Below, one piece after another: positions 50,830-59,690 of a stretch of 64,000 nucleotides of DNA (position 1 is its first letter; each line of letters starts with the position of its first letter). Source of the DNA: Chitinophaga agrisoli (GTDB lineage: Bacteria; Bacteroidota; Bacteroidia; Chitinophagales; Chitinophagaceae); NCBI RefSeq assembly GCF_008386695.1, contig NZ_VUOC01000004.1, forward strand, positions 1,428,327-1,492,326, given 5' to 3'. Below the pieces are notes generated by a model, which made no database searches, was not told the origin of the DNA, and saw nothing but the letters and a program-made list of their open reading frames with translations. The translations under genes and the position numbers were made by a program.

Positions 50830-52437
50830 CTACCCATACACCTGCTCCACCACCTTCACCCAAAAATTCACCGCGCCTAACGCGCCCCAGTTCCTTTCAA
50901 ACAACAGATTCCCATCATTACTTACTGTATATACATTCGTGCCCGTTATCCCTATCTGGTTAGTGCTGATCACGGCCAATGTCTGCGCCGCGCCTAATTG
51001 TGTGGAGTTAATAGAGATGATATCCGTAAATGAGATGGTAGATGAATAGGCTGCCTCTCCCCTTACCAGCAGCAAATAGGAGCCACGGCCGGTGGGGTTG
51101 GTCCAGATCTGTTCCCTGATGCCTGGCGCGGTAGAAAGCCCTTCTGATACACTGCGGGCACTCAGTATAAAACAGCGGTTGGCATTGCGGGTAAAAAAGG
51201 CAAGGTCAGTGGCTTTTACATTGCCTATGGAAATAAGATCGCCGCGGTATACGGACATATCTGCTATATAACCCGTGCTGTCATCATCAGAAGAAGGCAG
51301 TACATTCACTACGTTTCCCATCTTTACCACGGGATTGCCGTTAAAGGTGAAGTACGCGCCCTGTCCGCCGCCGCAATTGGTCTTACATTTCAGGAAGATC
51401 ACATTATCAATATCAACAGTACCGCTGTTGATGGTACAGCAAATAGGCGCTTCATTGGCTTCATTCAGATCGCAGGTGTTTTCGCAACGCTCAAAATAAC
51501 AGTTGCGGATGGTCAGCTGGCGGGTATAAACATCTATCAGGTCACCGTTGGCAGCCGCGGAAATATAATCCACGCTGCAGCCATCAATATATACATCTGT
51601 AAAACCGCTTACATGTATGCCCCGGTAGCCAACGCCCAGCGGCCTTGCGCCGGAGTCTATAATCGATACCTTATTCAGGTGCAGGGTAGTATTGTTAGCC
51701 ATTACCACCGGCTCCAGCAGTTCTATACCTGCGGCTTTTTCCATGGCTGCGCCGGCGTTCACCTCTATAAATACATTGGATACCACCACCTGCCACATAG
51801 CGCCCTCTCCCGCATCTTTTTTGATACCGGTATGCACAAAGCGCATACGGAAATTACCTATATACGCATTATTCACCTGGGAGGCATTGGTAAGCCCTTC
51901 TGCCGTGATGATCATGCCGATGGTATTTTCATCGCAGTCCGCTGATGCTACATTGGAGAAATCAATGTTCAGCCCCTCATAGCGGAAAGCGGCGCCCTGT
52001 ATATTAATGGCAGGAAAGGAAGCGTTGGGTTTTATTACGGCGCCATTGCCTTCAATACGCGTACCGGGGCCGGCCTGTATGTTGATGGTATCGCTGATGA
52101 GGTATGTGCCCGGCGCATACAGCACAGAGCCTTTGCCGGCGGTATAGTAACGGTGGGCGGCCTGTATGGCGGCGGTATCATCGGTAATGCCATCGCCCCT
52201 GGCCCCAAACCACTGCACCTGTACAGGCCCGTCAAACAGCCGTTTCCAGCGGCCGGCCGGCGCGGCAAACACCGTACCGCCATCTGTGAGCTCCGCAGCT
52301 GTGCTATCCCAATAAAAGGCCCCGCCTCCGCCGTCTCCCGGTTCATGATATCCTAATACCTGCACCAGCTCGTCCGGCAGGGAGGGGCTATAGCTACCCA
52401 GGTCATGTACTATTGTATTAAGGGCCATTTCCATCAT
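50830..52437 (-). CDS. Pectate-lyase-3-like beta-helix protein, tail-spike-like
   Basis: From the ATG at 52437 (others at 52434 and 52428; a TTG at 52455 is weaker) the protein has about 535 residues and no signal peptide. A pectate-lyase-3 N-domain is clear: VLGYHEPGDGGGGAFYWDST and VQWFGARGDGITDDTAAIQA. The remainder shows beta-helix ladders (VSIIDSGARPLGVGYRGIHV, YIDGCSVDYISAAANGDLID, IRNCYFERCENTCDL). This layout occurs in phage tail-spikes and in bacterial polysaccharide lyases. With no leader, secretion is not obvious and a phage or tail-like origin is possible, but no other phage genes are adjacent. Confidence 0.75.
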   Translation of the reverse strand: MMEMALNTIVHDLGSYSPSLPDELVQVLGYHEPGDGGGGAFYWDSTAAELTDGGTVFAAPAGRWKRLFDGPVQVQWFGARGDGITDDTAAIQAAHRYYTAGKGSVLYAPGTYLISDTINIQAGPGTRIEGNGAVIKPNASFPAINIQGAAFRYEGLNIDFSNVASADCDENTIGMIITAEGLTNASQVNNAYIGNFRMRFVHTGIKKDAGEGAMWQVVVSNVFIEVNAGAAMEKAAGIELLEPVVMANNTTLHLNKVSIIDSGARPLGVGYRGIHVSGFTDVYIDGCSVDYISAAANGDLIDVYTRQLTIRNCYFERCENTCDLNEANEAPICCTINSGTVDIDNVIFLKCKTNCGGGQGAYFTFNGNPVVKMGNVVNVLPSSDDDSTGYIADMSVYRGDLISIGNVKATDLAFFTRNANRCFILSARSVSEGLSTAPGIREQIWTNPTGRGSYLLLVRGEAAYSSTISFTDIISINSTQLGAAQTLAVISTNQIGITGTNVYTVSNDGNLLFERNWGALGAVNFWVKVVEQVYG

Positions 52438-52441
52438 CAAT

Positions 52442-52469
52442 TGAGGTGCTTGCAAAAACGCACCTCAAA
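52442..52469. repeat. Hairpin-forming inverted repeat upstream of beta-helix gene
   Basis: TTGAGGTGC and GCACCTCAA form a stem with a loop of about ten bases, between the LytTR regulator stop and the beta-helix start. It is not followed by a T-run on the minus strand, so it is not a clear terminator; it may be a regulatory or attenuator stem. Confidence 0.5.
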
Positions 52470-52473
52470 GATA
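52466..52473 (-). promoter_or_regulatory. -7 box of beta-helix gene
   Basis: TATCTTTG on the minus strand (52473-52466) matches TAnnTTTG and lies about 28 bases before the ATG at 52437. No TTG -33 element at good spacing is seen. Confidence 0.5.
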
Positions 52474-52512
52474 AGCCCTTGCTACGCAGTATACCTGCGT
52501 AAAAGCTTGTCC

Positions 52513-53223
52513 TTATTTCCGGATCAGTTTCCGGTCAATCAGCTTCATCAGCTCATCCTTATAGTTCTTGCTCACCGGCAGCTTATCGTTGCCTATAACG
52601 ATCTCTGTGCCGCTGAACGACTGGATCTTATCTACCGCTACAATGTAGGACTTTTGTATACGCAGGAACCGCCCTGCAGGCAATTGCGCTTCCAGGGAGC
52701 GCATGGTCGTCAGCGTCATATATTTGGCGCGGGTAGTATACAGGGTGCTGTAGTTCTGCGTGGCTTCTATATACAAGATCTCATGGTAAGCGATCTTTTC
52801 ATAACCATTACCAGCACGGATAAAGAAATAGTCCCCATCGCCCTCCGGCGCAGCGGGCTGTTTGTAGGCCATCAGCTCTTTGGCGCGGTTCACCGCTTTT
52901 AGGAAACGGTCCGGCGTAATGGGCTTTACCAGGTAATCCAGCACATTGAGCTCAAAACCCTCCAGCGCAAAATTGGGATAAGCCGTGGTAATGATCACCA
53001 TTGGCTTCACCGGCAGGCTTTTGAGGAAATCAATGCCCCTTACCCGGGGCATCTCTATATCCAGGAACAGCAGGTCTATATGCTGCTGTGCCAGTATGGT
53101 ATTGGCTTCCATGGCGCTGCTGCACTCCGCCGCCAGTTCCAGGAAACCTGTGTCCTTTACCAGCAGGGCAATGCCCTCCCGGGCCAGCGGCTCATCATCT
53201 ACTATGATACAACGTATGCTCAT
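52513..53223 (-). CDS. LytTR-family response regulator
   Basis: This 236-residue protein has a receiver domain with phospho-acceptor Asp55 in LLFLDIEMPR and the conserved lysine in LDYLVKPITP (about 100). The C-terminal LytTR domain is clear (ILYIEATQNYSTLYTTRAKY, FLRIQKSYIVAVDKIQSFSG). It overlaps the LytS kinase gene by 4 bases. It resembles the regulator at 10381-11058 across both domains, so the two pairs are paralogous. Targets unknown; palindromes upstream of 54498 are candidates for LytTR sites. Confidence 0.9.
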   Translation of the reverse strand: MSIRCIIVDDEPLAREGIALLVKDTGFLELAAECSSAMEANTILAQQHIDLLFLDIEMPRVRGIDFLKSLPVKPMVIITTAYPNFALEGFELNVLDYLVKPITPDRFLKAVNRAKELMAYKQPAAPEGDGDYFFIRAGNGYEKIAYHEILYIEATQNYSTLYTTRAKYMTLTTMRSLEAQLPAGRFLRIQKSYIVAVDKIQSFSGTEIVIGNDKLPVSKNYKDELMKLIDRKLIRK

Positions 53224-54248
53224 GATGTTTGTATGCTTAATAAAACCCGGTACTGTCCGGCGCTGTTATCTATCTGCAGCTGATGACGGCCATTGTAAAT
53301 GAGCGCCAGCCGCCGTTTCACATTTTCCAGCCCTATGCCGCCGTACAGGTTATCTTCCGGCGGAACAAGGTGCTCATCCACCGTATTGGCTACCTCCAGT
53401 TCAAACAGCCGTTGGCGGTAGCGTAACAGGATCTCCACGTTGTTATCCCGGTGACTGAAAGCTGATACATATTTAAATGCGTTCTCCACAAAGGGGATGA
53501 TCAACAGCGGCGCTATAGAAAAGCCCTGCACCTGCTCCTCCACCTGGTAACGGGTGTTAACACTGTTACCTTTGCGCAGCTTTTCCATCGCCACATAATT
53601 ATGCAGGTAGGCAATCTCCTTTTCTACCGGTATCTCTTCCGCATTGCACTCGTACAGCTGGTAACGCAGCATATCCGCAAAACGGGCTAGTGTGCCCGCG
53701 GCAAATTCCGGATCCTTGCGGATAAGGATATAGATGCTGTTAATGGCGTTGAACAGGAAATGCGGGTTGATCTGCGATTTCAGGAAACGCAGCTCATTCT
53801 CTGTGCGCTCCTTTTCCAGCAGCTGGGCCCTGCGGTCCGTTTGCACCTTTTCTTTGATAGCTTTAACGCCGGCAAATAAGAACAGCGTGTAAAAATTGGC
53901 CAGCAGGGCGTAACCAAAGAAACTGGCGGGCCTTAACGCTTCCTCGCCGCCAAGATAATGCACCAGCGGTAAGAAAAGGGCCATCAGCAGGCATACCCCC
54001 GCCAGGTATACGGCCAGCAACAGCAAGGTAAATACCCCATACCGCCTGGCGCTAAAATATTTTGGCACCAGCCAGTAGGCAGCCGCGTAAGAGGTGCCTC
54101 CCTGGCTCACAAACCAGATCAGCGCGCCAAGCAATGCCCACCCCGGCGGCGTACCATAACTATACATGGTATAGCTGGTCCAGAAGGCCAGGTATATAAC
54201 CCAAAATAGTACATGATATAATTTATAGCGGAGAAAGACGGTCATCAT
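53220..54248 (-). CDS. LytS-type sensor histidine kinase (PF06580)
   Basis: This 342-residue protein has four N-terminal hydrophobic helices (about 10-140), then the PF06580 kinase segment with RFLKSQINPHFLFNAINSIY (phospho-acceptor His163) and the N-box LIIPFVENAFKYVS. The C-terminal GGIGLENVKRRLALIY is the ATP-lid region. It overlaps its LytTR partner by 4 bases. The gene is divergent from a secreted hydrolase with about 250 bases of intergenic DNA that holds two inverted repeats. The signal is unknown. Confidence 0.9.
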   Translation of the reverse strand: MMTVFLRYKLYHVLFWVIYLAFWTSYTMYSYGTPPGWALLGALIWFVSQGGTSYAAAYWLVPKYFSARRYGVFTLLLLAVYLAGVCLLMALFLPLVHYLGGEEALRPASFFGYALLANFYTLFLFAGVKAIKEKVQTDRRAQLLEKERTENELRFLKSQINPHFLFNAINSIYILIRKDPEFAAGTLARFADMLRYQLYECNAEEIPVEKEIAYLHNYVAMEKLRKGNSVNTRYQVEEQVQGFSIAPLLIIPFVENAFKYVSAFSHRDNNVEILLRYRQRLFELEVANTVDEHLVPPEDNLYGGIGLENVKRRLALIYNGRHQLQIDNSAGQYRVLLSIQTS

Positions 54249-54280
54249 AGCTGGCAGGTTTACCGGTGGCGAATTTACCG

Positions 54281-54298
54281 GCTATCTCATAAGATAGC
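54281..54298. repeat. Perfect 7-bp inverted repeat near kinase start
   Basis: GCTATCT-CATA-AGATAGC, a perfect stem with a 4-base loop, lies 33 bases upstream of the LytS start in divergent intergenic DNA; a possible operator. Confidence 0.45.
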
Positions 54299-54427
54299 AA
54301 TATTTATTGATGAAATAAGGCCCCATAAGGACGAAAGCCGGCCTTTGCTACACTTGTATAACCCCAGGTGGGGAATAACGCTAATTGAAGCCTTAAAAGG
54401 CTTTTCATCATATCAACCCGGCGTTAT

Positions 54428-54444
54428 GTCAAAACATTTTTGAC
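54428..54444. repeat. Perfect inverted repeat GTCAAAA-CAT-TTTTGAC upstream of hydrolase
   Basis: A perfect 7-bp palindrome with 3-base centre lies 54-70 bases upstream of the hydrolase start and looks like an operator. The half-site GTCAAAACA also occurs at 15550-15558 in the SDR upstream repeats. Confidence 0.5.
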
Positions 54445-54497
54445 GCGCCGCGGCAATGCCTTCATTTTGCATCAAACACGCTTAAATCTATCATCTT

Positions 54498-55367
54498 ATG
54501 AAACAGTTATGCGCTTCTGTTCTTTTACTACTACTGTCCATTGCCTTACATGCGCAGGATTGCCACCCCTCCTTCCGCGTACAGCAAACCGGTAAAGGCC
54601 AGCCTATGATCCTCATACCCGGCCTTTATTCCTCCGGCAAGGTATGGGACAGCACTGTGGCCCGCTTTGCCGGTAGGTATGAATGCCATGTGATCACCCT
54701 GCCCGGATTTGCGGGGCAGCCGCCTATACACTCAGATACCCTTCTGCGCACGGTAGCGCATCAGCTGGCCTGTTATATACGGGCGCATCATCTCAACAAA
54801 CCGGTGATCATCGGGCATAGCCTGGGCGGTACGCTGGCCCTGCAGCTGGGCATACTCTACCCGCAGCTTACGGGCGATATTATCTGCGTAAGCGCAGTGC
54901 CGTTCCTGCCGGCTATGTCTATGGGATCCGCTATCACCGTAGACAGCGCCCGCGCCATAGGTGACAAGATCCGCCAGGCGATGGCCACCCAGCAGGCAAC
55001 ACAGGTAAGGGCCAGCCAGAATTATACGCTAAAGACCATGATACGCGACTCCATAAAGATCGCGGAGGTAATGGAAATGGCAGTAAGATCAGATCCTGCT
55101 ACCCAGGGGCAGGCCATGTATGAGCTGTTCAGCACGGACCTGCGGCCCGCATTGTCCAATATCCACAGCCGTATACTGGTGCTGGGCGACTGGATCGCTT
55201 ACCGGCAATTTGGCGCCACGCATGATAATACGCTGGCCAATTTTCAACAGCAGTTTAAACAAGCCCCTAAAGTAACGATCGCCCTCTCCGATTCCGCCAG
55301 ACATTTCATCATGTTTGATGAGCCCCAATGGTTCTATAAAGAGGTGTCACAGTTCCTGCAGCTGTGA
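54498..55367 (+). CDS. Secreted alpha/beta hydrolase
   Basis: This 289-residue protein has a signal peptide (MKQLCASVLLLLLSIALHAQ). The hydrolase fold shows PMILIPGLYSSGKVWDST, the nucleophile elbow GHSLGG (Ser in IIGHSLGGTLALQL), an aspartate in ILVLGDWIAY and a terminal histidine in SARHFIMFDEP. It resembles small secreted esterase or lactonase proteins in Bacteroidota. Substrate is unknown. It is followed by a strong bidirectional terminator and is divergent from the second LytS/LytTR pair, which makes it a candidate target of that pair. Confidence 0.87.
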   Translation: MKQLCASVLLLLLSIALHAQDCHPSFRVQQTGKGQPMILIPGLYSSGKVWDSTVARFAGRYECHVITLPGFAGQPPIHSDTLLRTVAHQLACYIRAHHLNKPVIIGHSLGGTLALQLGILYPQLTGDIICVSAVPFLPAMSMGSAITVDSARAIGDKIRQAMATQQATQVRASQNYTLKTMIRDSIKIAEVMEMAVRSDPATQGQAMYELFSTDLRPALSNIHSRILVLGDWIAYRQFGATHDNTLANFQQQFKQAPKVTIALSDSARHFIMFDEPQWFYKEVSQFLQL

Positions 55368-55410
55368 TACAGTAATATGCTGCAGCATATTTGAGGCAAC
55401 GCTGCAATAA

Positions 55411-55442
55411 AAAGGCTCCGGAACATTATTTCCGGAGCCTTT
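55411..55442. terminator. Bidirectional terminator, 13-bp perfect stem
   Basis: AAAGGCTCCGGAA / TTCCGGAGCCTTT with loop CATTAT, preceded by an A-tract and followed by TTTG, between convergent genes. Confidence 0.85.
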
Positions 55443-55465
55443 GTTATATGGGAACGGTGTGGTTC

Positions 55466-55753
55466 TCAGGTACGTGAAAAAAGATAAATACCAATAGCCA
55501 TGCTGATCAGGATCATCAATATAATGATCATAAGCGCCCCGCTCTTAGGCTTACTGATACTATTACGCAAGCCCCTGGCATCCAGTAAAGCTTCTACTTC
55601 CCCCTTGGCAGCTTTTAAGGAATAGCTGCTGCCCTGCTCCTTTGTTTTCTCGTCCTTATAATATTTAATACCGGCAATGAGGCCTTGTTGCAGACAGATC
55701 TGCGCCGTTTTTTCCTCCAGGCTACCGCCGATAACTGTTGAACGTTGTTGCAT
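55466..55753 (-). CDS. Small tail-anchored membrane protein
   Basis: This 95-residue protein has a polar N-terminal part rich in glutamate, lysine and glutamine (GGSLEEKTAQICLQQGLIAG, KTKEQGSSYSLKAAKGE) and one strong C-terminal transmembrane segment (SGALMIIILMILISMAIGIY), so it should sit in the inner membrane with its bulk in the cytoplasm. No family is recognised. Lone leftward gene between a terminator and the GlxA-like regulator. Confidence 0.65.
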   Translation of the reverse strand: MQQRSTVIGGSLEEKTAQICLQQGLIAGIKYYKDEKTKEQGSSYSLKAAKGEVEALLDARGLRNSISKPKSGALMIIILMILISMAIGIYLFSRT

Positions 55754-55814
55754 ACACTTATGTTTATGAAGTTAAAGCATACGGCCGGCGGCACGTATAC
55801 AGTAACCAGTCTGA

Positions 55815-56795
55815 TTAATAAACCATCTCCCGGTTAAAATGATTACGATAACCCAGCGGCGACATACCCGTAATGCGTTTGAACACATCGCGGAAAGACT
55901 TCGTATCATTATACCCGGTATCATACATCACTTCATTAATATTACGCACGCCGCTTTCCAGTAGCTTCTTGGCCGCTTCCACTTTTACCATCTGGATGTA
56001 TTCCACCACAGACGTAGCAGTGGCCACCTTAAACCGGCGCTCAAAATTGCGGCGGCCCAGGTTCACCATACCGGCCAGCTGGTCTACCGTAAGCTTTTGC
56101 TGATAATTGGTCTCAATAAATTCCTGCACCTGCAGCACGCTTTCGTCCTTATGATTTTTATACCCTTCAAAGATGATAAAATGTGATTGCTTCTGACGGT
56201 CCACATCAATCGCAAATACCTTGGCGATAAACACCATCACCTGGTGGCTGGTGTATTTATTGATCAGGTACAGGATCAGGTTCAGGTACGAGTAGGCCGC
56301 GCCGCTGGTATAAATCCCTTTTTCGTTGGTCATGATCTCATCCTTTACCAGCTCCGCATCCGGGAACAAACGCCGGAAATCGTCTGCATGCGCCCAATGC
56401 GTGGTGCATTTCTTACCATCCAGCAAACCAGTAGAGGCCAGCAGGAACGCGCCGGTACAAAGGCTGATGACCTCTGCCCCATTGCGGTATTGCGAAATTA
56501 TCCAGGGGATAAGGTCTTTATTGTGCTCCATATTCCCCAACACATCGCCATGCAGGGCGGGTATGATCAGCAGGTCCGTTTTAAAGTCTTCTGTAATAAG
56601 GCGGCTGGGGTGTATGCTGAAGAAGTTCTCCTTTAGCTGGTTATTGCTCCGTTTCCCTACCAGCTGAAAGAAAAAGGCCGGGGGTTTGCCCTCTTTCATC
56701 ACAGCTTTATTGGTCTCTGCGAAGATATGATGGAGCCCTTCCACGTTACTGAGGCTGATATCCCCCTCGGGGATAAGGACGGATACGTATTTCAT
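55815..56795 (-). CDS. GlxA-type DJ-1/AraC transcriptional regulator (paralogue)
   Basis: This 326-residue protein has an N-terminal DJ-1/PfpI-like domain (VSVLIPEGDISLSNVEGLHH, CTGAFLLASTGLLDGK) and a C-terminal AraC domain (LAGMVNLGRRNFERRF, TGYNDTKSFRDVFKRI). It shares long stretches with the protein at 29572-30555, such as the RNGAEVISLCTGAFLLASTG region and the HFIIFEGYKNHKDE region, so the two are paralogues. The effector is unknown. Divergent from nothing close; the Omp85-like gene follows on the same strand with about 40 bases between. Confidence 0.88.
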   Translation of the reverse strand: MKYVSVLIPEGDISLSNVEGLHHIFAETNKAVMKEGKPPAFFFQLVGKRSNNQLKENFFSIHPSRLITEDFKTDLLIIPALHGDVLGNMEHNKDLIPWIISQYRNGAEVISLCTGAFLLASTGLLDGKKCTTHWAHADDFRRLFPDAELVKDEIMTNEKGIYTSGAAYSYLNLILYLINKYTSHQVMVFIAKVFAIDVDRQKQSHFIIFEGYKNHKDESVLQVQEFIETNYQQKLTVDQLAGMVNLGRRNFERRFKVATATSVVEYIQMVKVEAAKKLLESGVRNINEVMYDTGYNDTKSFRDVFKRITGMSPLGYRNHFNREMVY

Positions 56796-56837
56796 GTTAT
56801 AAAGATAATAAAGTACGCGTAGCTTTTTAGCGTTCCG

Positions 56838-58094
56838 TCAGAACGCCTCGCCCAGGTTAATGTAGAAGATACGGGCGTCTTTGCTGATACCATAATCCAG
56901 CGCAATATTGGTATTGGAGCGTTTGTTGAATTTAATGCGGAGCCCTGCGCCAGCGGCTGGGTGGAAGGCCGTAAACCGGTATTTATCCGGCTGCGTTACG
57001 GTGTTCATATTCATAAATACGGCAAAACCCAGTAAACCATTATTGGTAATATCGCGGCGGTATTCCGCCTCCAGGTTAATAAGGCCCTTGCCGCGGTACC
57101 GGTTCTGATCTATCCCCCTGCCGCTCCGGTTATTAGGGTCCCAGCCTATGCTGGGCAGATCCAGGTATGGGGTTTTATTGCCGATGGCAGTCCAGTAAAA
57201 GCCCCATAAGGCCAATACATTCTGCATCCACGCAGGCCCGAAATGGAAATACCGGCGGTAGTCTACATACAATGATTGCCAGTTATCATTGCTGCCCAGG
57301 AAAGTAGGATTAAAACGCAGCACTGCATTTACATAATAGCCAGATTGTGGGTTGATGGAATTCTGCCGCGTATCATTCAGCACGTTCAGGGATACCCCGG
57401 AAGACACCGAGTGTTTGCCGGGCGTAGTGCCATACTTATATTTCACAAAAGTAGGCAGGTCCATGGAATCATTATCCCTGATCCTGATGGCAGAATGCCA
57501 GTCCAGATGATAGCCCAAACCAGCCAGTAGCCCTGGCCTTATCCTGCGTAAAAAAGTCTGGTAAAGGCGGAAATAGTTATTCCCTACCAGCTCCCGCTGA
57601 CCATCCGGCACACCCTGGCCCAGGCCCCAGGTATACATTGGGTTTACTATAAAGCGCATATCCCCTACTATGTTACGGTTGTTGCCCTCCAGCCACAGAT
57701 TGGAGTGAAAGGAGAACGAGAACCGGCCCTTAAAGGAAAAAGAGGGCGCAAATGACACATTGGATAAGCGGGTGGTGCGCCGGGGCCCCAGATAAAAAGC
57801 CGCATTGGTAGAGGTAATAAGCGCATTACCACCACCGGGAATATTAGTTGGCACGGGAATCAGCGAATAATAGATCTTTCCCCGCTTGGTGGGGACTTTT
57901 TTAGACTTAATGTGGAGTATATCCTTCGCCAGGTCAATAACATCCACTTTAGGCACTGTATCTTCATCCGTATCGTAAAAGGGACGCCTGACCGTATCCG
58001 TGCGCTCCTGCCCCCAAAGGTAGCAGGGCAACAGGAGAAGCAGCATCAGCAGCCATTTACTTATTTGTGGTAACAGTTGTTTGCGGGTGGTCAT
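56838..58094 (-). CDS. Omp85/BamA-like surface antigen protein
   Basis: From ATG 58094 the protein has 418 residues; a longer in-frame start is less likely. It has a signal peptide ending near LLLLPCYLWGQ. The rest has barrel-type strands (GNALITSTNAAFYLGPRRTT, FSFHSNLWLEGNNRNIVGD, NLEAEYRRDITNNGLLGFAV, AAGAGLRIKFNKRSNTNIAL) and ends INLGEAF with a terminal phenylalanine, as in outer-membrane barrels. This matches the Omp85 surface-antigen barrel without POTRA repeats. A transport or assembly role in the outer membrane is inferred. Confidence 0.75.
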   Translation of the reverse strand: MTTRKQLLPQISKWLLMLLLLLPCYLWGQERTDTVRRPFYDTDEDTVPKVDVIDLAKDILHIKSKKVPTKRGKIYYSLIPVPTNIPGGGNALITSTNAAFYLGPRRTTRLSNVSFAPSFSFKGRFSFSFHSNLWLEGNNRNIVGDMRFIVNPMYTWGLGQGVPDGQRELVGNNYFRLYQTFLRRIRPGLLAGLGYHLDWHSAIRIRDNDSMDLPTFVKYKYGTTPGKHSVSSGVSLNVLNDTRQNSINPQSGYYVNAVLRFNPTFLGSNDNWQSLYVDYRRYFHFGPAWMQNVLALWGFYWTAIGNKTPYLDLPSIGWDPNNRSGRGIDQNRYRGKGLINLEAEYRRDITNNGLLGFAVFMNMNTVTQPDKYRFTAFHPAAGAGLRIKFNKRSNTNIALDYGISKDARIFYINLGEAF

Positions 58095-58230
58095 GCTCCG
58101 GGTATCAGTCAAATTTTTATTATTGATTAATAAAATATTGTGCCAGAGCACTAGAGGGATTGCCGTAATTTATTTATATTCATACATCCTTTACAACACG
58201 TTATTCACACGTCCATAAACTTACACTACC

Positions 58231-59154
58231 ATGAACATCTCCAGAAGAAATTTCCTGCGTAATGGCGCGTTTGCGCTGGCAGGTACCACGTTATTGACCA
58301 ACAAGCTCTTAGCCGCCCGGGGCGCCGCAAAGGAAGTACTGGGCATCCAGCTATATTCCATACGGGATGACATGAAAAAAGACCCCTCCGGCACCCTTAA
58401 ACAGCTGGCCAATATGGGGTATAAATATGTAGAACATGCCAACTATGTAGGCCGTAAATTCTATGGCTATTCCGCGCCGGAATTTAAAAAGCTGCTGGCA
58501 GACCTGGGCCTGTCCATGCCCAGCGGCCATACCGTTATGGGCAAACAACACTGGGACGCCGCCAAAAAAGACTTTACAGACGAATGGAAATATACCGTGG
58601 AAGATGCCGCCACCGTTGGCCAGCACTATGTGATCAGCCCCTGGCTGGATGAGAGCCTGCGCAAAACATATGACGACTTTAAAGCGTATATGGATGTGTT
58701 CAACAAAAGCGGAGAGCTGTGTAAAAGATCCGGCATGAAGTTCGGTTACCACAACCACGACTTTGAATTCAGCACACAACTGAACGGACAGAAACTCTTT
58801 GACCTGATCCTCCAGAATACAGACCCTTCCCTGGTGGCACAACAGCTGGACATTGGCAATATGTACCATGCCGGCGGCATTGCGCTGGATATCCTTAAAA
58901 AATATCCTAACCGCTTTGAGCTCATGCACGTAAAGGACGAGATCAAAACAGACCATAAAGAAGGTGGTATGTCCGGCAACTATGAAAGCACTGTGCTGGG
59001 CGCCGGTATCATCCCTGTAAAAGAAGTGATTGACCTGGGCCGTAAATCCGGCGGCACCAAATACTTTATCATAGAACAGGAATCTTACCAGGATAAAACA
59101 CCCCTGGAAGCCGTAAAGATCGATCTGCAGAAAATGAAGCAGTGGGGTTACTAA
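58231..59154 (+). CDS. Secreted sugar phosphate isomerase/epimerase-like TIM barrel
   Basis: This 307-residue protein has a twin-arginine leader (ISRRNFLRNGAFALAGTTLL), so it is exported folded. The xylose-isomerase-like TIM barrel is clear: LGIQLYSIRDDMKKDPSGTL, FGYHNHDFEF, DIGNMYHAGGIALDILKKYP and YFIIEQESYQ. The EC of such proteins is usually unknown; they act on sugar acids, inositols or related compounds. Metal ligands (His, Glu, Asp) are in the expected segments. Followed by a strong hairpin terminator, so it is monocistronic. Confidence 0.87.
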   Translation: MNISRRNFLRNGAFALAGTTLLTNKLLAARGAAKEVLGIQLYSIRDDMKKDPSGTLKQLANMGYKYVEHANYVGRKFYGYSAPEFKKLLADLGLSMPSGHTVMGKQHWDAAKKDFTDEWKYTVEDAATVGQHYVISPWLDESLRKTYDDFKAYMDVFNKSGELCKRSGMKFGYHNHDFEFSTQLNGQKLFDLILQNTDPSLVAQQLDIGNMYHAGGIALDILKKYPNRFELMHVKDEIKTDHKEGGMSGNYESTVLGAGIIPVKEVIDLGRKSGGTKYFIIEQESYQDKTPLEAVKIDLQKMKQWGY

Positions 59155-59170
59155 CCTGCTGCCATTAAAT

Positions 59171-59210
59171 AAACAACATGGCCTGGAGATAACTCCGGGC
59201 CATGTTGTTT
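59171..59210 (+). terminator. Intrinsic terminator, 18-bp stem
   Basis: AAACAACATGGCCTGGAG pairs with CTCCGGGCCATGTTGTTT with one G-U type change, loop ATAA, followed by TTTTAC; just after the isomerase-like gene. Confidence 0.85.
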
Positions 59211-59270
59211 TACGCAATATGCGCATGGCACGGTTTTTTATCTCCGGAGTAGGACCAAACTCCTGTTACT

Positions 59271-59690
59271 ATGCAGCCAACCGATAAAATAGCGCTGGCC
59301 CGTAATTATATGGCCGTCTGGAATGCAGGCCAGGACAACCGGCTCGATACTTATGCGCACCCCAACATCAGCATTTATTATTCGCATTACCCCCAGGCTT
59401 ATGAAGGCCTCGAATCCTGCCGGCAAATGCTATTGGCCACCTATTCTTTTTTCCCGGATCTTAAAATAGAACTGCTGAATATTATACCCGCAGATAGCGC
59501 GGTAACAGTATACTGGGAATACACCGGCACGCACAAAGCAGGCAACCTGTTTGGCAAGACCGCCACGGGGAAAACGGTACAGGTAAAAGGCATGACGGTA
59601 TTGGAAATAGACGGAGAACGGGTGATAAAGGAATATGGCGTGGTAGATAACCTGGCGGTGCTCACAGGGATTGGCGCACTACAGGTATAA
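59271..59690 (+). CDS. SnoaL-like ester cyclase/NTF2-fold protein
   Basis: This 139-residue protein has the SnoaL/NTF2 pattern: ALARNYMAVWNAGQDNRLDT, NISIYYSHYPQAYEGLESCR, DSAVTVYWEYTGTHKAGNLF and ATGKTVQVKGMTVLEIDGER. Such small cone-shaped proteins can be polyketide cyclases or simple ligand-binders; no specific role is assigned. It is a lone gene with about 140 bases to the next one and no clear promoter. Confidence 0.85.
   Translation: MQPTDKIALARNYMAVWNAGQDNRLDTYAHPNISIYYSHYPQAYEGLESCRQMLLATYSFFPDLKIELLNIIPADSAVTVYWEYTGTHKAGNLFGKTATGKTVQVKGMTVLEIDGERVIKEYGVVDNLAVLTGIGALQV

Noticed and set aside
52438-52455. TTG start of the beta-helix protein in the hairpin
   Set aside because: Several ATGs follow within 30 bases, and the TTG is inside the inverted repeat.
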